Shown here one piece after another: positions 10,831 through 21,208 of a stretch of DNA of 64,000 bases. Source of the stretch: Polyporus tsugae (lineage: Eukaryota > Basidiomycota > Agaricomycetes > Polyporales > Polyporaceae); contig JAHRBS010000010.1 of NCBI GenBank assembly GCA_024305745.1, positions 2,735,501-2,799,500 on the forward strand. The letters are read 5' to 3'. Under the pieces are notes generated by a model. It had not been told where the DNA came from, did not search any database, and saw only the letters and a program-made list of their open reading frames with translations. The number at the start of each line of letters is the position of its first letter. Positions within the stretch are counted from its first letter, which is position 1. A program made the position numbers and the translations under genes.

Positions 10831-13498
10831 TTAGAACGAGAAGATAGCGGCGTTCTTGCGGGAGCCGAACATATAAACGAGTGCCTGGCTCATAAAGAGC
10901 CCGACGGTGATACCAATGGTGACAGCAATCATCGCACCTCCAATGTCGATGCCGTTCCCTTGCGCGGTGATTCCACCGGCTTGCGACAAACCGGACTGCG
11001 TCAGGACGTTAGCTTATAGAAGCCGAATACCACGCTGCGAAATTATACATACAGGGACCAGGAACAGCACACCGGTGACCATGGACGTGAACGCGGTCCC
11101 GCCCATCTTGCGCGAGTAGATGTTCCCGAGGAGGCCCACCGCGAACGCGCCGATCGCAGAGACGACGTCCGAGCGGTTGAAGATGAAGTGGTTCGCGGTC
11201 TTGTTCGCGGCGTAGGACACGCACGAGATGGCGACCATGACGAGCAGCTCCCTCGTCCAGAGCGGCTGCAGGTTGGCGAGCGAGGAGAGCACGGAGAAGA
11301 TGGGCACGATCGCGAACTCGCAGTACCACGGGAAGTGCTGCAGGTACCACGGGAAGTCGGTCGGACGGTAGCACCCGTCGATGATGTGCTCGCTGGAGTA
11401 TGGGGCCCCGGTCGTGAACGTGAACGTGCCCGTGAGGGGCTCGCCGCGGTTGATGTTCACGAAGGTGCCGTTGTCCGAGACGAAGGTGCCCGTGACGGAA
11501 GCGGTGGTCATCATACGCGCAGCAAGGGCAGTGAGCTCAGTCCGTGCGCTCCGGTCGAATAGAAGGTAAAGGTCGGAGCCGATCTGCAGGCCGAACCCCT
11601 GAGCGAGAGAAGATCAGCACCAGTTCCAGAAGTGCCGCGCTGACGGAGACCTCACCAAAAAGAGGGTATAGATCAGTGCGTAGACCATCTTAACGCTTCC
11701 GCATACGATGTTCTTTGACGCGAGCTCAAGGGAGCTGCTCACTAGAGGATGTGCGACTTGTCAGTATAGCCACAAAGTGGATGAAAGGGCGTTGCGTGAA
11801 CTCACGGATCAGATATCCGGGCAGGATCCCGATGATACTCGCCGACGAAATAGCTGTGTAGCAGAAGATCTGGCTACGGATACTGCTCAACCCTCGGGCC
11901 GCGAAAGAAACGACGATGGTCACCGAGATCCTGCGAAGTGTCAGTTGGCTGGCGAAGAGACACGCCGTGAACGCGAACTTACTCGAAGACGTTAGCATAC
12001 AGCTGGCTCTTCGCCGCAACGGATATCTGCATGAGGCACAGGAACGCCGCGCCGACACCAGCGATCCACATGTCCAAGAACGAGCCGCCAAAGGCGAGCG
12101 GGCAGATCAACGCGGACAGGCAGAATGCCAGCGCGATGCGCGTAAACCGCCCGTACAGCGGCTGGGCAGCCATCAGCGCCTCGAGGCGCTCCGTCGCCCT
12201 GCGCGCGCTGATCTCGTCATGCACGACCATCCGGTAGATCTGGTGGACCTCGTGAAGGCTGCCGAGCGAGAGGCGGCCGCTGCACTTGACGAAGTGCATC
12301 TCGGACGTCTTCGTCTCCTGGTCGCCGAACGAGCAGATGATGACGCCCGGGATATGGATGAACTCCGCGTTGACCTCGAGGATCCGCGCCGCGGAGAGCA
12401 GCTGCGACTCAATCCGGTGCGAGGGCGCGCCGAAGGTCATCAGCGCCTTGGCGAGCCGCATGAGGAACTTTTGGCGATGGAGGACAGCTGGAATATTCAA
12501 GTGAGCGGCGCGGAGACGAGAGCGGGATGCGACGTACATGAGATGTTGAACTCGATCTTGACCCGCTGCCGGTGCTTGCGCCGGGCCTTATAGCTCATCG
12601 ACTTCATGACTGCCCTCTCGATATCCTCGGGGTCGTCTAGGTCCCTTCTGCGTTCTCCGGTAATCGTCGGGTCGTCGGGATCAAGCACCTGCGAGCAGTC
12701 GGAAGCAAAGGAATCCAGCCGTCGCATGTCATAGCCAGAATCATGACTAGCCATAGCCGAATCGAACGAGTTGAACCTGTTGAAGCGCGTGCGACGACGC
12801 AACCTGGACGCGCCGTCGTCCTTCGCAGTGCTGTTCCCAGCTTCGTAGCTGTACAGATCGAGCAGATTCGAGAGGTATCCGCGGTGTCGCTCTTCCCTTT
12901 TGCCGAGATCTGCCGTGGAGGCCACTATGGTACGCCCATCATCTTCGTCTTCATCTTCGTCGCTGTCGGAATAATTGGAGGAGTTCACAGAGGGACGAGG
13001 GCGGGGAGATGCCGCGTTGTAAGCTTCGCGAGGTGGGGGTATGTCATAAGGATGGCGGTAAGATGAGAATGAATACCGAGAGCCCTCCCTCGTCCGAAGA
13101 GCCGGTCTCCTGACAGGACTACTCCCAGAGTAGACGGTCGAGCTGCTAGCATCGGACGCCCGGCGAGAGTCCTTCTCAGGTGACAGTGGAGATACAGTGG
13201 ACTCGGGTCGAACAATTCCGTGTCCGCGACCAGGCGGGGAAGGATGCTGGTAGTCTGGGGTGTGCCAGTCCGGCCGAGTCTGGGAGGGCCGAGCGGGCTG
13301 CGGAGACGCGACGCCAGGCGTGGGGGAATGTGCCGGCAGAGTGCCCAGTAAGTCTTCCGTTTCCCGGAATGCTTGATCAAGTTTGTCCTCGTCGTTGAAG
13401 TGGACACGGGAGCTACGCCGAGACTCTGATTCGCCAGCGGGAGAGAAGCGGCGAGGTGCCATAGACGAGCGCCGCGGCGAAGAGTCGTTGTGAGACAT
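10831..13498 (-). CDS. ThrE/DUF1212-type membrane transporter (Prm10-like)
   Basis: Family of multi-pass proteins related to bacterial threonine/serine exporters and to yeast pheromone-regulated Prm10; substrate in fungi unknown. The first about 330 residues (start 13498) are Ser/Arg/Pro-rich and probably disordered, with ERHRGYLSNLLDLYSYEAGN before the membrane part. The ThrE domain is clear: FLMRLAKALMTFGAPSHRIE, IPGVIICSFGD and MVVHDEISARRATERLEAL. Transmembrane helices follow (LALCLSALICPLAFGG region, 11990-12150). The second half, DUF3815-like, includes SDVVSAIGAFAVGLLGNIYS and ends AVTIGITVGLFMSQALVYMF, stop at 10831-10833. Converges on PheRS alpha. Function inferred from family only. 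Confidence 0.85.
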
Positions 13499-14206
13499 GC
13501 TGAACCCGCTGAGAACCCAATAGAAGTGCGAGTACGGTGTGAGAATTATCGAATGCTTTCATTGGTCCTCTTGGTGATCACGACCAGTCAGCCTCTAGCT
13601 TGCTCAGCTTGTTCGATTTCAGTCCTGACTGCCATCCCTCAATGGGACCGGTGTTTTCTACTCCGAAAGGTCAGGAGAGGCTGGCAGATGCCAATATTGA
13701 CGTACGCGTTGAGAGGGGCCATGGTCGCAGTTGGAGGCGATGGAAGTGAAGATCAACCAAGACGAAACCTGGACCGTCATCATCATCATTCGTGGTCAGG
13801 AACGAGATATCGAAGGCTGTGCTGTTGGAGGCGTTGAATACCAAATCGGGTTGTTGAGACTTTTCTGATTGGCTGGACTCAGTTCCGCCGAGATTCCTCC
13901 AGTAGTTGTGCGCTAGGCCACCCGTCCTCGTTTGTTTGCCTCAGTCTGCTCTTTTCACTTTGGTATTTCGCAGACAGCACGAGGCGGCTGCGAACTCGAA
14001 CACCTGACAAGCCGGAAGGCTCGAGGCATCCCAACAGCAGGCTCGCCAGAGAACATAAAAGCTTAGCGCATCCGGGGAAATCTGATAAGGCCTGCAGCTT
14101 GTATTTCAACCACGATCTGGCTTCTCGATGCAAGTGTTCCTGTCCTACGCGCTCGTCCTGTCGTGAGGGAAGAAGAGAAAGAACTGACCCAGGCCCATCT
14201 AGAACC
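13499..14206. other. Divergent intergenic region, transporter/acetyltransferase
   Basis: 708 bp between divergent starts. A short ATC-rich stretch near 13780 is visible but no gene, RNA or repeat that I can support. Confidence 0.5.
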
Positions 14207-14863
14207 ATGACCGACCCGCAACGTCGCAACGAGCTCGAGGTCTACATCCGCGAAGCCCGCCTTGCGGACCAGCCGGCCCTCAACCGCATCTGCCTGCTCA
14301 CCGGCGATGCCGGGCAGTCCGCAGAGCACCTGCACAAGTTCGGCGAGCTGATTGGCACCGTCTACGCTGACCCGTACGTCAACCTGCCCACGACGTGGGG
14401 CTTCGTCCTGGTTGATTCGGCCAAGGACGACGCAGTCGTCGGGTACATCCTCGGCACGCACGACACACGCGCGTACGAGCAGCACGCGCAGGAGGAATGG
14501 TGGCCGCGCGTGCGCGCCAAGTACGCGTACCCCGCAGAGGAGAACGAGGGCGCGACGGCGGCGGACGTCCGATTCATCAACATCCTGCACAATGCGTCGC
14601 GCGCGGCGCAGGCGCAGGTCGACTACTCGCCGGCGCACATGCACGTCGACATCCTGCCAGAGTACCAGAGGCAGGGGTGGGGCCGGAAGCTGATTGGGCG
14701 GGCGGTGGAGCACCTGCGGGGGAAACATGGGTTGGAGAGGCTGTGGCTGGGAATCGACCCCCGGAATGAAGCGGCGAAGCGGTTCTATGAGAGGCTTGGC
14801 TACAAGGAGTTGCAGGGCGCACCAGCAGGGACGTTGGGTCTAGAGTTTGAGGACTTTCACTAA
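14207..14863 (+). CDS. GNAT-family acetyltransferase related to the OGA C-terminal (HAT-like) domain
   Basis: Intronless gene for 218 residues, starting MTDPQRRNELEVYIREARL. An in-frame ATG 36 codons upstream is less likely, because the segment between is not conserved-looking and the 14207 ATG has a better context. The acetyl-CoA binding motif A is clear: MHVDILPEYQRQGWGRKL (Q-x-x-G-x-G type), followed by LWLGIDPRNEAAKRFYERLG, the usual GNAT C-terminal strand-helix. The N-terminal half (RICLLTGDAGQSAEHL, GYILGTHDTRAYEQHA, EEWWPRVRAKY) resembles stand-alone bacterial and fungal proteins related to the pseudo-HAT domain of O-GlcNAcase. The acceptor is unknown. Lack of introns contrasts with its neighbours. 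Confidence 0.82.
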   Translation: MTDPQRRNELEVYIREARLADQPALNRICLLTGDAGQSAEHLHKFGELIGTVYADPYVNLPTTWGFVLVDSAKDDAVVGYILGTHDTRAYEQHAQEEWWPRVRAKYAYPAEENEGATAADVRFINILHNASRAAQAQVDYSPAHMHVDILPEYQRQGWGRKLIGRAVEHLRGKHGLERLWLGIDPRNEAAKRFYERLGYKELQGAPAGTLGLEFEDFH

Positions 14864-16151
14864 GGCGAAGTAGAGGGGATAGACGAAGAGGTATATTCGC
14901 GGTAATAGCTCCGATGGATCCTGAGGTCAATGAAACCAGAATTGCGTTTGTATCAGTGACATGAAGTATGTGGTTAAATATCTCGACTGGTTATTATACG
15001 GAAGAGAGCCTACCTCAGCGAGCTGCCAGCCAGCTTGAAGACAGCTTGAAGGAAGCGTTGGCCGCCTCGTGATGGTTTCATATAGAATACGGCCTGTGCT
15101 ATCGTTTCCTATAACGAAGGCCCGGTGATCGTAGCGGTGCGATTGGATCGTGGGGGAGAGCCAAGACAAGTATCGTAAGACCGCACCGTATTGCACCGAG
15201 TCACCGAGCCTGTCCGTGTAACCCAAACCCAACGAGTGGTGAGATCGAGAGCCGGTGTTCCTCGGAGCGTGAAGCCGCCGAGGGTTTCGCGTGCAGAGGA
15301 CGATGAATCATCCAGGGCACACACGTCAGTCGGCCGACGGGGTCAGAGTTGGATACGTAAACGCTCGGGAGGAGTCATGATTGGCCCGCGAGTAAGAACT
15401 AAAAACGTCAGCGCCGTGGCCGCGAGCGTGCACGACCGCTTCCAGAACTCGAGAACGTCTCACCAACACAAGCCTATCTGCCCCGCCATTGGCTGCTGGG
15501 CCCCCATCGAGCGCCCGCAAGAAAACGGCTGCCATTTCCGCTCTTCGCCGCCACGGGGTCGACCTTTCGTCACCGCCCGGCAGCCAATAAACGACGACGA
15601 TCGCTCCACAACATTTACTCGACTGTGCGCTCTCCGTTCGAAGCATCGAAGCAGCTCAAAGACCTATCTAGTCCGGTCGAGGGCCCTGCTAGCTCTCCCT
15701 CGTGATTGTCCCGCTTGACGACCAATTTGCGCTCTTTTCCGCGACCAGGAACGTCCAACCAGAACAAAGCTCGCACTGCACACCATCGGCGGGGATAAAA
15801 CAACGAAGGAACGAGATAAGTAGACCACCCGCAGCGCCGTCCCGCAGGTGGGGTCCAAGGACAACACGGGCACTCGGACAGATCAGCGCGGCAGCAGCTG
15901 ACTACTTACAAACCCACATACATACCGGCCGTTCTAGCAGCAACCAGACTGGTCCAATCGTGTCGCATCTGTCAGCCACCTCAGTTCCGTATCTGCACCA
16001 GGCGCCCCGGACCCTTGACACACGGATGGCTCGGTGTATGAGGAATGCGCGGTCGGCAATCCCGCCCAGAAAAAGCCCAGTTCATTCCGGCCACAACATG
16101 CACAAAAACAACCAATAGCATCGCGCGGACGTGGCGTGGCGAACGCGTCAC
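14864..16151. other. Long convergent intergenic region
   Basis: 1288 bp between the GNAT stop and the EMC10 stop. Open frames occur on both strands, but their translations are Arg/Ser/Pro-rich, without domain motifs or consistent splice sites, so they look like chance frames of GC-rich DNA. CCAAT-like boxes occur near 15490, 15584 and 16110. A short non-coding transcript cannot be excluded. Confidence 0.45.
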
Positions 16152-17327
16152 TTATTTTCGGCCGCCTGATCCCTGGCCGTGGGCCTCCCCTTCCTCTGCG
16201 GGCGCCGGGGCGAGCGCTGCGCATTCAGGAGATCGTCAGCAGCTGCGAGAACGGCATGCGGGGTAAAGGTGGGGCAATACACTTACACATAGCGATGAGT
16301 GCGATCACCATGTACATCCAATACTTCTCGATGAACGACTTCTCCCGCGGCTCCTCGATGGGCTTGCCTTCCGCCGACACGGGTGGGGGAACGCGGAGTG
16401 CCGGACTGCATCATGCGTGATATCGTGGCAGCCGGCCGGGACGGGCGAGGAACACGACCATCAGTACCATTCGCAATGAATCGCAGCACCGGGAAAGCGG
16501 GAGAAGCGGTGCCAGTAGGTCCCGGAAGCACACAGTGCAGCAGAATAGGAAGGGGCAAGGGGGCAGGGCGGAGAAGGAAGAAGAGGACGCACAGCGGTGG
16601 GAACGTCGGAGACCGGAGCGCGACCGTCGTGTTGACAATCGGCCGGAGCTGGGCGGGGCTCGATCCCGCACTCGCGCTCGCCTTGCGGCCGCTGGGCTTC
16701 GGGCACGCGCCGTCGTGCGGCACGGGACCCACGAAATAGTCGAGGGTAAATGGTACGCCATGCTGGTCGAGGTGGATCGTGAACGCTTCGGAGGTGCTAG
16801 ATGGCAGGTGGCACTAAGAGAAGGTGCGCGTGCATGAGTTTGTTTGACCCCAGTCGGAGAATAGAATGCAGACTAGAGCGCAGAGCGCAGGCTCGGGCGA
16901 ACTGGGCATGGATGGGCGGCGCAGAGTGGGGATACCGGCGGTACGCCCAGAGCGCCGTAACAAGGGAACGGTGGCAAGCGGTTGGTAGCCGGATGGAGGA
17001 TAGACTCACAGCCAGGACAGACGATGTGGCCCATTGCGTCTGGTCTACGTCGCCGGGGCGTTCTAGTGCGACCTGGTAGAGAGCATCTTTCATGCTCTCG
17101 GCTGTGGAGAGGTATTCCCGTAGGTTTTCGGCGTAGGTCTCGGAGGGCACTAGACGGGTTTCAGCGGCGGGTCCAGAGCTGGAGACATGAAGGATGGCAC
17201 GGTCGGAAAAGGGGGTGTCGGGGAGAGACGGATGGAAGACCCTGTGGAGAAGACGGAAGTGTGGGGAGGCGGAGACGAGAAGGGGAGGGACGGCAAGGAG
17301 GAGGAGGGGAGTCAGTCGGGAGAACAT
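16152..17327 (-). CDS. EMC10: ER membrane protein complex subunit 10
   Basis: Lumenal, single-pass subunit of the EMC insertase, which inserts tail-anchored and multi-pass proteins in the ER. The start at 17327 gives a signal peptide (MFSRLTPLLLLAVPPLLVSA). The lumenal beta-sandwich follows: FRLLHRVFHPSLP, ARLVPSET-like TRLVPSETYAENLREYLS and DALYQVALERPGDVDQTQW. A second exon has HLDQHGVPFTLDYFVGPVP. The C-terminal anchor KSFIEKYWMYMVIALIAM is completed over an intron with SLAPAPAEEGEAHGQGSGGR and a stop at 16152-16154. The final intron (about 16210-16295) was placed so that the tail matches the small polar tail of the family. Divergent from the gene at 17952. Confidence 0.88.
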
Positions 17328-17951
17328 GGCTGGAGGTGAGGTGAGAGCGAATCAGAATGCAGGACCGAGTAGGTCAGATAGACGCGCGGGTGGCTGGGGG
17401 GCAAGGGGTGTGATTGGACGGAGGCGAGCCGAGCGTGGAGCCGGGAATAAGTAGAGAGACGGGCCAATGGCGGCCGATGGCTGGTGTCGTCATCAGTGTC
17501 CGTTGTTGGGACGCTGCCTTCGCCTTTGGTCGCGTGTTGCTTCTCGTCCCTGACAATGCCCGAGGGCGGTGTGGCTCGCCTGTTCCAGAGCTTGATCCTT
17601 CGTCTCCTCCTCCCCTCCCTCTCGCAGTCTCCGAGCTGTTTGCAGTCATGTTTCTACTAAAAGACAACGAATAGATAGTTTGGCATGAGAGCGATGGAGG
17701 TTGCAGATCAGAGTGAGCGCTGCGATGGGTGCAGTGATTGGCCAATGAGAACGCGGGCTCCTATTGGCCAGGATGAGGAGGTCTGGAACGCTATTGGTCT
17801 GGACATCCACACAAGCTCCCTTGCGGTCGTTCTCGAGACAGTCGAGACTCGCCTCTCGCTCATAAAATGCCCGCCAGCCAACCGGCGAGAACTGTTCCCT
17901 CCCCCCAGAATCAACGCCCCCTCCCTACTCGCCCCCACCCCTCCAATCAAC
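17328..17951. other. Divergent intergenic region EMC10/hypothetical
   Basis: 624 bp with both promoters. Two ATTGGCC/TTGGCC-type inverted CCAAT boxes occur near 17740-17765. Nothing else is recognisable. Confidence 0.5.
17861..17868 (+). promoter_or_regulatory. TATA-like box of the gene at 17952
   Basis: CATAAAAT 91 bp before the ATG at 17952, with a C-rich leader after it. Confidence 0.45.
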
Positions 17952-18503
17952 ATGAAGTACCGTTCTCCCTCTCCAGACAACGTCCTCCCCACCCCTCCTC
18001 AGTCCCCTACCTCTCACGAGGTCGCACACCCTGCCATCTCCCTTTTGGAGTCCCTGGAAGCCTTTTACCAGCAGGAGCGCTATTGGGTGCACCACACACG
18101 AGCCGCGCTCGAGCTCGCTCTCACCAAGGGCATCGACGCACCTCCCAACCTTTCCAATAACCCCTCACCCTGCCCATCCCTGGGCCCGCTTTCCCCTGCA
18201 TCCTCCGTGTCATCCGACGCCAACCCCGTCGCCGTCGTAAAGATGGAGCCCGACGTCACACCGCTGGCGCTCACTCGCCCCGACCCGACGCGTTGGACGC
18301 GACGGAAAAATACGATGCGTCTCAAGCTCGACGGTGTCGCCGCGCACTCGCGCAAGCGTCGCCCGCACCGCGCGCCACCATCCGAGCCCGGCGCGCAGCT
18401 GCTCGAGATGTTTTCCGAGCTCATGGACGCGCGCATGGAGAGTTGCCAACGCGTGCAGCGTATGGTTCGCAACGCGAATCGGGCTGACCTACACATGCGT
18501 TAG
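17952..18503 (+). CDS. Unrecognised 183-residue basic protein
   Basis: Single open exon beginning MKYRSPSPDNVLPTPPQSPT; the ATG at 17952 follows a TATA-like box and pyrimidine-rich leader. In-frame codons further upstream run through that promoter and were left out. After a Pro/Ser N-terminus comes a probable helix (LLESLEAFYQQERYWVHHTR). A Ser/Pro linker, a basic patch (HSRKRRPHRAP) that could serve as nuclear signal, and a C-terminal helix (QLLEMFSELMDARMESCQRV) follow. No known domain. Codon use is strongly C-ending, as expected of an expressed gene. Could be a small nuclear regulator, but that is only inference from composition. Confidence 0.6.
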   Translation: MKYRSPSPDNVLPTPPQSPTSHEVAHPAISLLESLEAFYQQERYWVHHTRAALELALTKGIDAPPNLSNNPSPCPSLGPLSPASSVSSDANPVAVVKMEPDVTPLALTRPDPTRWTRRKNTMRLKLDGVAAHSRKRRPHRAPPSEPGAQLLEMFSELMDARMESCQRVQRMVRNANRADLHMR

Positions 18504-19185
18504 TCTCCTGGTACGTACCCTGCGTCGCCCATATCGCTTGGCCTCGGCGCTGACAGGGATGCGTCTCCTAGCAGCTATTCGCATGTTACTCTAGACTCTT
18601 GCATGTAGCCTGTCTCGGTCTCTTGTGACCTGAGTGGGCGATGCATCCCCTTGCCTGGATGGATGTCCAATGGCACGCCCGGCCACTTCGCGCAATCGCG
18701 GAGCTGTGATCTTGCTGATTTATGGATATCATCGACCGTGCTGTACCCGCGATTCCCCATTCTCATGGTTGGTAGCCTTTCGGGATAGATAGCTGTGGCG
18801 GTGGCCGTTATTCCAGACAGTTGCTTGTATTCCTAGCGCACCATACGTGACTATGATATCAATCTGCGATTGAACCAAGTCAAAGAATCCGCTCTGCACT
18901 GGTCTGAGTGGATGTATATCGCCGAGAGCTGTCCGAGGAAGATGGAGGAAGAGGCTCAGGTTGGGGTGACACAAGACATCCATTCAGGGGGCTGTGCCAC
19001 AATGTACACAAGACCAAGCAAGAAGGGCAGCTCGGATTGGCTGGAGATGTGAGAGGCGCTGGATGTGATATCTGGGCGTCTGGGGCAGTGGGAGCAGTAC
19101 GCAACGCTCATACTGACTGTGACGACCCCTCCAACTGCGACGAAGTACACACGCTCCGTCTGCCCATTTCGCTCATTCTCCTCCC
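18504..19185. other. Intergenic region before BSD2
   Basis: 682 bp between tandem genes; no coding exon, RNA or repeat that I can support. Confidence 0.5.
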
Positions 19186-20768
19186 ATGTCTGCCCGCTAT
19201 GCCCCGTTACCAAACCCGCACACCGACCCCGATGCAGTTGACGAGATGGAGGCCGCGTTCGACGACTCGGACGACGAAGACGACCGTACCCAGGTGACTT
19301 CCCGCAACGGATACCACTCCCTCCCCAACGCCGAGCCCATCCCACATGGCCGCAACCATGAAGACTTCGGCCGCCCTGATACCCAGGCTCTAGCACCTGC
19401 AGCGTATGACTTTGAGAACTCCGATTACGACTACGTCCGGCCTCCTCCAGGCTCACCGCCTGGTCCATCGTCCCAGGCGCTCCCCAACGAGTTTGGCAAC
19501 TCCAATGGGCTAGTCCCGTCCTTCAGCAACATCCGCACAGACGCATCGTCCGGCTCGAACAGGGGGAACTGGCTCAGGAGGACGGCGTCGTCGGTGCTTC
19601 CAAATCACTATGTCGAGCGACTGGGGCTGGGGTCGTCCGACCGGCCCCAGGGACCTGTCGGCGGTGGCACCGTCAACGACGGCGTGTTCGCTAACGTGAC
19701 TGCGAAGCCCTCTCGGCAGGTCCGCATACAGGAAGGTACGTGGGCCGTCGTTTTGTCCGCTTGCGGGTATTGAAACGTTTGTGGTGTGCCTGATATTGCA
19801 GGCGACGACGTCCTCCTTGTTCCCGAAGAGGTGCAGAAGGAAGTACCGCCGTCGTACGCGCAGGCGCAGGCCGACGCCGTCCCCTCATACTGGGAGACGA
19901 CCATCCATGCGCCCTCAGCAGCGAACACCGCCGGGGACGTCATCATCGACTCCCTGCCGACAGGCAGCCTCTTCTCGTTCCTCTGGAACATGCTCGTCTC
20001 CATCTCCTTCCAGTTCGTCGGCTTCCTTCTCACGTACCTCCTCCACACCACCCATGCCGCCAAACTTGGGTCCCGCGCCGGCCTTGGCATCACGCTCATT
20101 CAGTATGGATTCGCCATGCGCGGACGGGGTGACCTTGGCGGGTCTGATGGAGACGTTTGGGGAGGGCCAGAGCAGCAGCGGCCGTCATTCGGCACGGCAG
20201 CGGAAGCGGACGCGTACTACAAGAACCTCAACGCCACCTCGCCCGCATCTCCCACACCGACCACCGACGAGGTCACCCTCGTTGGGGACGCAACGTCGGA
20301 ATGGCTGTCCTTCCTGCTGATGACAATCGGTGCGCATGGTCCCGTCCTATCTCACCCTTGATAGCGCTAATCGACCAATCATCCACAGGCTGGTTCATCC
20401 TTCTGACGTCCATTCTCGGCTTCTGGCGTGTGAAGCGATGGGAACGCGGCATCCTCTCATCGCAGGACGAGGTCCCCGCTCCCTCCACGCCCGAGGAGCA
20501 CGCCCGCTCTGCTGCGATCATCCACTCCATCGAGCGGGTCTTCGGGCTCCAAGGGCTCGCCGACGGCTCCCTCCTCCGCCAAGGTCTCGGTTTTCCCGGC
20601 GCCATGCACCACGAAATGGAAGAAGCCGAGGAAGAGGAAGCTCCCCTACGCAACGCATATATCCTCCCCATCGACCCCGCGGATCCCGAGCGCAATGAGC
20701 GCATCGCTCGAGCGTATGCGGACGAGGCGCGACTACACCAGGATCTGCGGTCGGCAGGTCTCTTATGA
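19186..20768 (+). CDS. BSD2: Bsd2/NDFIP-type adaptor of Rsp5 ubiquitin ligase
   Basis: Three-pass Golgi/endosomal protein that recruits the HECT ligase Rsp5 (NEDD4 family) to membrane cargo such as metal transporters. Exon 1 (start MSARYAPLPNPHTDPDAVDE) is an acidic, Pro-rich cytosolic arm. Exon 2 carries the ligase-binding motif PPSY and the signature SYWETTIHAP, then two hydrophobic segments around FSFLWNMLVSISFQFVGFLL and the conserved GSRAGLGITLIQYGFAMRG. The third membrane segment (WLSFLLMTIG joined to GWFILLTSILGFWRVKRWER) spans the intron at about 20331-20390. A tail with acidic runs ends at 20766-20768. Two introns. The second PY-like site (VPSYWE) is degenerate, so one canonical PPxY remains. 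Confidence 0.9.
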
Positions 20769-21208
20769 CTAGGGTCGGGGTCATAGAGACTCGGAGGCGC
20801 GTACGTGATATAGCTTGGTTCTACCATGTGGGGAGAGCCGGAGACGCATCGTATCTTGCCGTTGTATACGCTTTGCTCCTTGGTCTGTTCGTCGGTCAGG
20901 CGTCAGGGTGTGCTAATCTCAAGCTTGTTCTTGGACGTTGTATGTATTGGATTCGATCCCTCTTGGTCAGTTCGTGCTACATTCTACCCCACCCACCCCA
21001 CCCCATCCAAACCAATCGCTAGGCGGCAGTTGCTAGAATTCTGTCTTTCGTGTAACATCTGTACTGGATTTACTACATATTTTTCCACCCTCATCGGCGT
21101 CCTTTCGGAGACTCGTCTTGTCTAGTCAACAAGTGCATTTCGGGGAAGGTATACATTCAGCACAACTTCTCTTATTCACCTATGCACGACGTCTCTCATA
21201 ATGAGCCT
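20769..21208. other. Convergent 3' region BSD2/PheRS beta
   Basis: 440 bp, AT-richer than the flanking exons, containing only presumptive 3' untranslated sequence. A C-rich CACCCCACC stretch lies near 20993-21004. Confidence 0.5.

Noticed and set aside
15191..15718. Possible 175-residue protein in the GNAT/EMC10 gap
   Set aside because: No conserved motif, no TATA or leader pattern, Arg/Ser bias typical of random GC-rich frames.
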